DNA from: Mytilisepta virgata
Taxonomy: Eukaryota; Mollusca; Bivalvia; Mytilida; Mytilidae
Direction: 5' to 3'
DNA length: 64,000 bases
NCBI GenBank assembly: GCA_028015205.1
Contig: CM051519.1
Location: 80,125,539 to 80,189,538 of the forward strand
Part shown: positions 60,201 through 64,000 of the stretch, in pieces
How positions within the stretch are numbered: the first letter of the stretch is position 1
Layout of the letters: every line of letters begins with the position of its first letter
Program-made: the position numbers and the translations under genes
Notes under the pieces: generated by a model
What the model was told of the DNA's origin: nothing
Database searches by the model: none
Seen by the model: only the letters and a program-made list of their open reading frames with translations

Positions 60201-63129
60201 CATTTAAATAATTGAAATTACCCACATTTTTAAAAGCTAGTTTGAAATTGTTTTATCTTATTTGTTTCGAAGGAAGAACCACTGCCGTTTAAAATTATTT
60301 ATTATTTAATTTATTATTGACCTATGGGCAGCGAGTCCCACATTCATTTCACCACTAAATCTTGTCTTCACAGGATGTCTGTGCCCAGTATTTTATGTAT
60401 TTGTACATTGTATCCTTTTCAGCGCGTACAGTGACATGTATTTGTCATAATTGTATACTAAATCATGCGGTCAATATTTCCAAGTATTATTTCTTATTGT
60501 TTAAGGTTAAAACAGAAACGAAACAATTACCAAAACTGTACACCCAATGACTGTGATTTAAATAGAAGCATTTTTGTTTGTTTTCGACATTTGCATGCAG
60601 AGCTTGTTTGTAATGTCCTTTTCATTTGTCAATAGTTTTGTATAAGGAACGTTGAACGTGGTGGTCTTTGAAATACAATATAACTTTTTTATTTAAGGTT
60701 TTAATGTGAAAATAAAATCCCGGGTTTTAAAGGTTAATTCGATTGTCTTAAGAGGCACTTTCTAATATAACAAAATTCTGATGTACGTTTACGTGTAATG
60801 TACTTTCAACCTTCATTTTATTATTTCAGATGGATGTTTTTTAGTCACGGTAGATTGGAGAAATGCAGATTTGATGGAAGTGAAAGGCAAACCGTTATTG
60901 ACTACGCTTCAGTTTTTCAAAGTTTAGAAATAGGTTTGTTTACTTTATTCAATGGAAATTATTTATTTACTGGAAGTGTATTACAAAATATCAATACCTA
61001 CTACAAAGCTGATTTAAAATGCAAACAATAGCGTTTTAAATTTTGGTGATCAACACTCATTGCAAATTAAAAGTATATAAAATATTTACTTGCTCCTAAA
61101 AAACAGAACAATCATAATACAATTTAAATATGCAGTGACCAGTCTGATTTCATCTATAGAGAAAAACTTAATAAAACTCAAACAAAAACTGATAATAATC
61201 AATTGGCTGATTCAATGATAATATTCATCATACTGTTATAAAGGTTAAGGGTTACTACACCATTTCCATAAAAGTTGAATATATTTTTAAAATCTTCAGT
61301 CTAGCACTGTCATTTGCAATATTCAGTCCACCACTGTCATAGTAAGTGAACATTTTCCACCACATTCCATGTGTATCCCTTCCTACATAGTGTTCGGACC
61401 CTATAGAAAAACACGATTTATCTGGAAAAAAGTCAAAAACTCGGGATGTTAGTAGTTATTACTTTTACAGTAGAGTTTATATTTAATCTGTACAACATAT
61501 TTACCTAATTAAAGACATTGGTCTGCTACTAACAGTTTCGCCGTAAAAATGGATCGAAGGGCAATAATTCATGAGACAGAGATCTTACAATTTCGTCCAA
61601 ATTGAGCATGTAGATCTTAATTTACTGATCATAATTGGTAATTACAGGTTTTCTCCATCCTAAAAAGTCATGAAAGTTGAGAAACAGGAGCATGTGTCCA
61701 CACGGTACACTGATGCCTGTCGCAATATCATTTTCTATGTTCAGTGAATCATGACATTTGGGTCTACAATTTAGAAAGACTACATCCTAATAAACATGTG
61801 TACTAAGTTTCAAGTTGATGTGACTACAACTTCATCATAAAAATGGCGTGACTAAAAACGTATTCTGATACGGGACAGACGAATTGACGGAATTACGGAC
61901 CGACGGACGCACAGACCGTAAAACATAATATCTCTTTACTATCGTAGGCGGGGCATAACAATATGTCAAAAACCGTTGAGTTATATTTGTACAATCAAAC
62001 TATCTTTTCCGAAAAGAAAATATGGTTCTATGGTTTTAATGTTTAAAATACCAAGCTTTGAGAAAATTATTAGATGGGTACAAGTTGGTAAGAAATGATT
62101 TGGTTAAGTGCGAGCTGGTAAAAATAAGGTAAGAGTTGTCGTATTCTTTGAATGAATAGTTTGTCGAGTTTGTTGAACTTAGCAAGACTATAAAAAGACG
62201 TAAGGGGAGATAACTACTATTACATGTATTTGTTGTTCCGGTTCGTCATCTGTTGTACGTTGGTTGGTCGTCCTAGATACATGTAGAACCGGAAGTATGT
62301 TTTACCGCATTATTAATGCGCGGTGCTAAATATTTACAAATTCCGACTTAAGTTTTAAATAGGCATTATGTTTTATCTAGAAGCAAGATGTTAACAAATA
62401 CTTCATATGATTATACACGGTATGTTCCAAAATGTGTCAAATTGAAAAAGCATATGCTTAAACCAACACTGTGGATCACCTTTTTGCAAGTTCAAATTTT
62501 AGGCTTATTGTTGAGTGCTTAAAAAGCAAATCTCAGAGTGATGGACAACAATAAAACCGTTAATCATTTTCTTTTTGTATTAAAGACTACTTAGTTCTTG
62601 AATGTGCTCAAATATATTAACGTTATGGCTTTCAAATTGTTGGCCTAGGCATTGCTGAATTGTCCAGAAATGTACATGTATATACAGTGCGTTAAATCAG
62701 CATGGAATTGATATAAAGGTTTACTTTTAGCGAGTAGCTGTGTCTCTATAAGTTAATGTAAAATTACCGTTTCAATGTTTGATGTTTTATATCTTTGAAT
62801 TTTTGTACCATCGGGTTATTGTGCAAAATCATTTTAAATTTATCTTTTAGATTTCGCTGAAGAAAGGATTTATTGGACAGATCAAAATTTACGACAGATA
62901 AGATCAGCCTTTTCCGATGGTTCAGATATTCAAGCTGTCCCAAACCTGACACCGACGACATTTTTTTATGGTCTTGCACTCACACCGAATTTTTTATATT
63001 ATTCTTTATGGCCTTCTCCAACTGGAGCTTTATACAAAATTGCCAGAAAGGAAGCATCGTCTGCCCCTGTGAAGCTTTATGATTCACTAAGTGGAACTTT
63101 TACAAGTATTAAAGTGTATACCAAAGAAG
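30140..63129 (+). CDS. Multi-exon gene: fucolectin-type F5/8C + three EGF + YWTD propeller protein (3' partial)
   Basis: This entry spans the gene model; coding exons are listed separately. Joining 30140-30203, 32119-32187, 43427-43645, 45553-45759, 49689-49820, 50630-50764, 53482-53622, 55580-55745, 57610-57831, 60830-60933 and 62851-63129 gives 1738 coding bases (about 579 codons). There is no internal stop, and every junction has AG/GT borders and matching phase. Order: signal peptide (1-20), a short exon of unknown role, a fucolectin/pentraxin-type F5/8C lectin domain, three 8-Cys EGF-like modules, then five YWTD-type strands of an LDLR class B propeller. F5/8C lectins bind glycans such as fucose; YWTD propellers bind protein ligands. 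The product should be secreted or the ectodomain of a receptor. The 3' part (last blade, any further modules, TM) lies beyond the window. The role is inferred: cell-surface recognition or immunity is plausible but unproven. Confidence 0.8.
30204..32118. other. Intron 1 of the lectin/EGF/YWTD gene
   Basis: Bounded by gtgagt and a 'tttgtttcag' acceptor. It contains a hairpin at 31679-31756 (arms 'aaatctacaactcgtgaccg' and 'cggtaactcgttgtagattt'). About 31320-31560 has a CpG-richer stretch with 'gcgctcgctgcgttcgcta'. No other exon is convincing. Confidence 0.5.
32119..32187 (+). CDS. Exon 2: possible 23-residue cassette exon
   Basis: Bounded by 'tttgtttcag' and 'ATTTC|gtaagt', 69 bases, phase 1 in and out. 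The insert reads [20 protein letters not shown] plus flanking residues. Because exons 1 and 3 are also phase compatible (which would give ..CDAY-T-NLATSG), this exon can be included or skipped without shifting the frame. Its content is unlike any domain. The strong splice sites argue for it; its short length and lack of homology argue for caution. Confidence 0.5.
33961..39172. repeat. Giant foldback structure with minisatellite arms (5.2 kb)
   Basis: The outer ends are inverted: 'ccgtaactgccttatgtgta' at about 33972-33991 matches the inverse of 39139-39158, followed in both arms by 'cttgtttttat' and then the minisatellite. Left arm: 33998-34262. Loop: 34263-35262, about 1 kb of unique sequence with no recognisable gene. 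Right arm: 35263-39135. The unit, read on the minus strand, is about 21 bp: 'tatatgcacatactttttc'-like, alternating with 'tttatatgcacatacttttc'. The arms are very unequal, so the right one has probably expanded about 14-fold. Termini and target duplication are not resolved. Confidence 0.8.
35263..39135 (-). repeat. Expanded minisatellite arm with higher-order repeats
   Basis: There are about 180 units of 20-23 bp. Variant units (for example 'catataataaaaagtatg', 'gtgcgtatcaagaaaag', 'agacaaactatgcgcatata' and 'gtgcatacatagaaaaagta') recur together in the same order from about 35700, 36470, 37085 and 37530. Blocks of several units have therefore been copied as higher-order repeats. Minus-strand frames stay open for up to 354 codons because the unit has no stop in those frames. 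They encode only a monotonous Tyr/His/Phe-rich peptide, so I do not call a gene. Confidence 0.85.
39415..40605 (+). repeat. CTCACCTGGCC-headed tandem array, 7 units of ~150-165 bp
   Basis: The head 'cacctggccaaaggccatgt' is itself a small hairpin, followed by 'gcatccgtccgtccgtctgt'. Units recur at about 39512, 39677, 39828, 39988, 40147, 40301 and 40453, with wording like 'gccaaatggaacaaaa', 'ttgacaggaagcatctat', 'tggccgccat' and 'cttgtttctgattggctg'. The array closes with 'ggctcagccctctgagcctc', another palindrome. The family recurs at 46808-47130 and 47318-47720. Confidence 0.8.
41508..42043 (+). repeat. Duplicated ~160-180-bp repeat (two direct copies)
   Basis: Copies at 41508-41665 and 41863-42043 share 'cctatttcggta', 'ttggttatgagtacttcttg', 'aatgctgctgatgagaggta' and 'ctaatattagtatctttgga'. 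The second keeps 'gaaatgcgtcgtatacagca', which the first has lost. The terminal part of the unit matches the insertion in the LINE fragment at 2012-2095. Confidence 0.75.
42170..42500 (+). repeat. Dispersed mussel-type repeat, copy 2
   Basis: The copy carries 'atggaaacgaggaatgtgtc', 'aaagagacaacccgaccaaa', 'ctatgggtcttcaacgcagc' and 'gacttgggacgcgcaaaaat'. It aligns with 18405-18720 and extends further at the 3' side. No conserved frame was found. Confidence 0.75.
42955..43225 (+). repeat. Dispersed repeat, copy C
   Basis: It aligns over most of its length with 13157-13400, starting 'caacatgcttacccttcagg' and ending 'cgcttcggtattcttttgcg'. It lies 200 bp upstream of exon 3. Confidence 0.75.
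43427..43645 (+). CDS. Exon 3: first half of the fucolectin-type F5/8C domain
   Basis: The acceptor is 'ttcattttag', the donor 'TCAGGGT|gtacgt', 219 bases, phase 1-1. The protein begins [14 protein letters not shown], the typical opening of the fucolectin/tachylectin/pentraxin F5/8C subfamily. It continues with '[20 protein letters not shown]' and '[20 protein letters not shown]'. AIDGN, the SCxHT-like 'SCCHT' and WWR-DLG are the family's hallmark positions. 'SCCHT' has an extra Cys. The exon stops at 'YRSG', just before the strand that normally carries sugar-contact residues. Confidence 0.9.
43646..45552. other. Intron 3
   Basis: It contains the GTCCGTCC-type element at 44180-44705. The remainder is AT-rich with no exon-like block. 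Confidence 0.6.
44180..44705 (+). repeat. GTCCGTCC-type dispersed element, copy 2
   Basis: The copy starts 'ggcgagcgtttcgggggata', has 'gtccgtcccaaagactttgt', and two tandem internal units (about 44240 and 44415) with 'ctttcaaacttt' and 'atgtagttgaccata'. It ends 'gtcgctacatcgtagca'. It aligns end to end with 28755-29450 apart from that copy's insertion. Confidence 0.75.
45553..45759 (+). CDS. Exon 4: second half of the fucolectin-type F5/8C domain
   Basis: The acceptor is 'ttatgtttcag', the donor 'GTTCTTG|gtaata', 207 bases, phase 1-1. The protein reads '[14 protein letters not shown]', then '[10 protein letters not shown]', '[14 protein letters not shown]' and '[12 protein letters not shown]'. 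The GRY-(I/V) strand and the closing 'ELCEVLV' are standard C-terminal strands of the fold. Compared with family members it lacks the CC-x-R motif; the corresponding position reads 'YTQRMNG'. Sugar specificity may therefore differ. Confidence 0.9.
46808..47130 (+). repeat. AGCTCACCTGGCC-type repeat, fragment
   Basis: The head 'gagctcacctggccgaaagc' is followed by 'tggcatccgccgtcgtctgc', then 'cctgaaactactgggcataa'. This has the same organisation as the first unit of 39415-40605. Confidence 0.65.
47318..47720 (+). repeat. AGCTCACCTGGCC-type repeat, second fragment
   Basis: The head 'tagctcacttggccatggat' is followed by 'catccgtctgcgatcacccg' and 'cttctctaaaaccactaaaa'. It is a diverged relative of 46808-47130. 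Confidence 0.6.
49075..49125. repeat. TTCCGT-type microsatellite
   Basis: Degenerate repeats of CGTTTCC / TTCCGT, for example 'cgtttccgtttccgttccgt'. Confidence 0.8.
49689..49820 (+). CDS. Exon 5: EGF-like module 1
   Basis: The acceptor is 'aatgatag', the donor 'AATGAAA|gtaagt', 132 bases, phase 1-1. It codes one module with eight cysteines: '[20 protein letters not shown]', then '[20 protein letters not shown]' and a last Cys. The YFGRYGxNC opening and CxxCKPGYKGxxC ending are typical of MEGF10/SCARF-like (laminin-type) EGF repeats. One exon encodes exactly one module. Confidence 0.9.
49821..50629. other. Intron 5
   Basis: AT-rich, no further feature recognised. The acceptor is 'atcttgtttag'. 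Confidence 0.6.
50630..50764 (+). CDS. Exon 6: EGF-like module 2
   Basis: 135 bases, phase 1-1, donor 'GAAATGG|gtaatt'. Eight cysteines: '[18 protein letters not shown]', '[20 protein letters not shown]' and 'KGEKCEM'. Same MEGF/laminin-type pattern as exon 5, with an acidic loop ENND. Confidence 0.9.
51238..51558 (+). other. Unassigned open frame in intron 6
   Basis: A 106-codon frame whose middle (about 51265-51540) has coding-like base use, with '[18 protein letters not shown]' and '[10 protein letters not shown]'. I recognise no family. It lacks a splice acceptor/donor pair in a phase that would fit the gene model. It could be a fragment of a mobile element or a chance frame. Confidence 0.25.
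51650..52025 (-). mobile_element. SINE-like interspersed repeat, copy 2 (inverse)
   Basis: The copy reads 'cttcttcaggacgagaacta' at its left and 'gggttgagctcccatgatct' near its right end. It is the reverse complement of 3690-4090, with 'gttacccactgtggtccgca' and 'ctttttcgaaaac' in common. Confidence 0.7.
52735..53095 (-). mobile_element. SINE-like interspersed repeat, copy 3 (inverse)
   Basis: Same orientation as copy 2 and about 710 bp downstream of it. Landmarks are 'cttcttcaggacgagaatca', 'ctctttttcgaaaactataa', 'catgatccgcggtcagactt' and 'cgtgatccatcacaggtgcc'. It retains a 'tgacctgacaaccc' part that also exists in copy 1 but is missing from copy 2. Confidence 0.7.
53482..53622 (+). CDS. 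Exon 7: EGF-like module 3
   Basis: The acceptor is 'cattttatag', the donor 'GATAAAG|gtagca', 141 bases, phase 1-1. Eight cysteines: '[18 protein letters not shown]', '[20 protein letters not shown]' and 'GMGGEKCDK'. This is the third MEGF-type repeat, again a single symmetric exon. Confidence 0.9.
53623..55579. other. Intron 7
   Basis: AT-rich. About 54360-55350 has GC-richer patches such as 'taggcgagcgtgatacggga'. I can support no exon or known repeat. Confidence 0.45.
55580..55745 (+). CDS. Exon 8: start of the YWTD beta-propeller
   Basis: The acceptor is 'tttttttgtag', the donor 'TTTTTAG|gtaaga', 166 bases, phase 1 in, 2 out. The protein contains '[20 protein letters not shown]', then '[20 protein letters not shown]' and 'VWHGVFR'. 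ILFSDxxxI plus DYxxxxGYVYWTD is the classical first-blade pattern of LDLR class B repeats. Confidence 0.9.
55746..57609. other. Intron 8
   Basis: Bounded by gtaaga and 'ctattgcag'. AT-rich; a short direct repeat ('tatggaaggacaattgtacg' and 'tgtggaaggacaattgtaca', about 56323-56365) is the only structure noted. Confidence 0.5.
57610..57831 (+). CDS. Exon 9: YWTD propeller, second blade
   Basis: 222 bases, phase 2-2, donor 'GTTAATGG|gtatat'. The protein contains '[20 protein letters not shown]', then '[20 protein letters not shown]' and '[10 protein letters not shown]'. YWSN stands where YWTD is usual. The pattern AVD...VYW..xxxxxIxRxxLDGS is intact. Confidence 0.9.
58080..58244. repeat. Palindromic MITE-like element (165 bp)
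   Basis: Arms 'ccagtgaggaaccagagtaa' and the inverse of the right end ('cccaatgagaaaccagagtg') pair over about 65 bases. The core contains 'cctaaccaatgtcggtaagg' against 'ccttacctacattggttagg', round a loop of about 35 bases. It is non-coding. No target duplication could be settled. Confidence 0.8.
58750..59990 (-). mobile_element. 5'-truncated LINE, minus strand, C-terminal frame intact
   Basis: A single open frame (59962-58931, 343 codons) covers the part of a LINE ORF2 after the RT catalytic box: '[20 protein letters not shown]', '[19 protein letters not shown]', '[20 protein letters not shown]', '[12 protein letters not shown]', and a terminal knuckle '[19 protein letters not shown]'. 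About 180 bp of 3' flank follow to about 58750. The catalytic core and endonuclease are absent, so it was born truncated. It is clearly younger than the copy at 5440-8192 and antisense to the host gene. Confidence 0.85.
60830..60933 (+). CDS. Exon 10: YWTD propeller, third blade
   Basis: The acceptor is 'ttatttcag', the donor 'GAAATAG|gtttgt', 104 bases, phase 2 in, 1 out. Joined to exon 9 it reads '[20 protein letters not shown]' and '[17 protein letters not shown]'. MFFSH replaces YWTD. If the donor were not used, the frame would run on 29 codons to a stop at 61029-61031. The donor is preferred because exon 11 then joins as '[15 protein letters not shown]', a normal blade boundary. The readthrough form could be an alternative short product. 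Confidence 0.8.
60934..62850. other. Intron 10
   Basis: AT-rich. About 61640-61940 resembles a dispersed repeat ('actacaacttcatcataaaa', 'gaccgacggacgcacagacc'), probably the inverse form of a GTCCGTCC-type element. The acceptor is 'tttatcttttag'. Confidence 0.45.
62851..63129 (+). CDS. Exon 11: YWTD propeller, fourth and fifth blades (gene continues)
   Basis: 279 bases, phase 1-1, donor 'AAAGAAG|gtaaaa'. The protein has '[20 protein letters not shown]', '[10 protein letters not shown]', '[20 protein letters not shown]' and '[19 protein letters not shown]'. The first half is a canonical YWTD strand; the second is a degenerate blade (YYSLW). A six-bladed propeller would still need one blade, expected downstream of the window. 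Confidence 0.85.
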
Positions 63130-63540
63130 GTAAAATATGATATGTACAAGAGAACGACCATTTGATTTGTTTTGGTTTTTGTTAATGGAATGTGAAATGA
63201 CACTTATATCCCTGAAATTTTTGCAGTTTCAAGAGAGTAGATATTTTTCCTTTTCGATTGCACGGGCGATGTTTAAAATTATTTTTAAGCAGCGTAATAT
63301 TCCATGCAGACGCAACCCATTATTCTGGCGTACGGCACAGTGTTGTGGCATCTAACGTAACGTCCTTTGCAGCGCTACAGGAATATAGGAATACATGTAC
63401 GTGTCAGTAATACGTGAATATATTACACTAAAATGATTTTTAATTCATTTATAAATGTTTTGAAATACAGTAGACGTATCGTGTGAATAATATTGCACTA
63501 TTTTTTGTTTGTTTGTTCCTTTGTTTGTTCGCTTGTTTTT
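63130..63540. other. Start of intron 11
   Basis: No exon was recognised; the next coding exon must lie beyond 64000. Confidence 0.5.
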
Positions 63541-63572
<32 letters not shown>

Positions 63573-63785
63573 CTTCTTTGTTGTTGTTGTTTCGTTGGGG
63601 TTTTACGCTGTTTTTAGCACATTTGGCTATTTCGCGGCGGACAGTGCTTATTGGTGGAGGAAGCCAGAGTTCCCAGAGAGAACCACCGACCTTCCGTAGG
63701 AAAATTGGTAATCCTTGTCAAGTAATATCGGAGTCGAACACACGCCGCCACAGGTGAGATTCGAACTCACAAACTCAGAAACTTT
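63541..63785 (-). mobile_element. tRNA-derived SINE, minus strand, truncated
   Basis: A T-rich run (63541-63572) corresponds to the A-rich tail on the minus strand. Landmarks are 'ttggtggaggaagccagagt', 'gagagaaccaccgaccttcc' and 'ggtgagattcgaactcac' (63751-63768). The reverse complement of the last, GTGAGTTCGAATCTCACC, is a tRNA T-arm/B-box. This matches the widespread mollusc SINE family that I recall (RUDI/Meta-SINE type). The A-box half of the head appears to be missing. Confidence 0.7.
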
Positions 63786-64000
63786 TTTTCTACAAAATGT
63801 ATCTGTTTTTCTTTCGTTTTTATGTTGTTGTTTTTTTACTTTCTTAATCTTCCAGCACGTAACATTATAATCTGAAGACAGCATAGTTTAACAAATTCAT
63901 TCAGTGCTTTTATATATTCTCCTGTTCAATTATTTCGACATTCGGGACCATATTTCCATGAAATGTTCATTAGGTTTTCTCTTTTCAATGATCCCGACTA
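63786..64000. other. AT-rich end of window (intron 11)
   Basis: Nothing further was recognised. Confidence 0.4.

Larger units (their letters stand above)
57832..60829. other. Intron 9
   Basis: It contains the palindromic element at 58080-58244 and the minus-strand LINE at about 58750-59990. Around 58375-58570 a short degenerate repeat recurs ('tcatcaattttc', 'gatatctataacc'). The rest is AT-rich. Confidence 0.6.

Noticed and set aside
63493..63757. Frames beginning with poly-Phe/poly-Val
   Set aside because: They are translations of the T-run and the adjoining SINE.

Overview
This window looks like AT-rich, intron-rich nuclear DNA from a marine bivalve mollusc, most likely a mussel (Mytilus-like). 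The evidence is long introns with GT..AG borders, many decayed retroelements, and interspersed repeats that I associate from memory with mussel genomes. Examples are the repeat near 18.4 and 42.2 kb with 'caatgggtcttcaatg'-type wording, the GTCCGTCC-rich elements, and the CTCACCTGGCC-headed arrays. No database search was possible, so the organism call is inference.

The only host gene I can build with confidence is on the + strand, from 30140 to beyond the right edge of the window. It has 11 exons (one of them provisional), and every splice phase is consistent. They encode a signal peptide, a fucolectin-type F5/8C (discoidin-like) lectin domain in two exons, three 8-cysteine MEGF/laminin-type EGF modules with one exon each, and an LDL-receptor class B (YWTD) beta-propeller that is still incomplete at 63129. 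About 579 codons are visible. Signal peptide, lectin and EGF exons are all symmetric phase 1-1 units, an exon-shuffling layout. A TATA-like box lies about 115 bp upstream of the ATG.

Layout. 0.5-1.5 kb: a foldback element with tandem-repeat arms. 1.8-2.3 kb: a LINE reverse transcriptase fragment. 2.8-4.1 kb: interspersed repeats. 5.4-8.2 kb: a decayed minus-strand LINE with a hairpin element inserted in it. 9.8-11.1 kb: a decayed Ty3/gypsy pol. 17.3-18.1 kb: repeat plus a frameshifted YqaJ-type exonuclease relic. 20.2, 22.7 and 26.0 kb: three foldback elements. Two of these share CAGTTG ends next to TA, although their interiors differ. 27.4-29.5 kb: tandem and dispersed GTCCGTCC-type repeats. 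30.1 kb onward: the lectin/EGF/YWTD gene.

The second intron of the gene (between exons 2 and 3) carries a 5.2-kb foldback structure at 33.96-39.17 kb. Its arms are a minisatellite of about 21 bp (roughly 0.27 kb on the left and 3.9 kb on the right), and the right arm has higher-order organisation. Other introns hold SINE-like copies, a second LINE with an intact C-terminal reading frame (58.9-60.0 kb), a palindromic element (58.1 kb) and AGCTCACCTGGCC-type repeats. No CRISPR array, rRNA gene or convincing tRNA gene was seen.

The most interesting points are the lectin-EGF-YWTD domain combination and the concentration of foldback elements whose arms have turned into tandem arrays.
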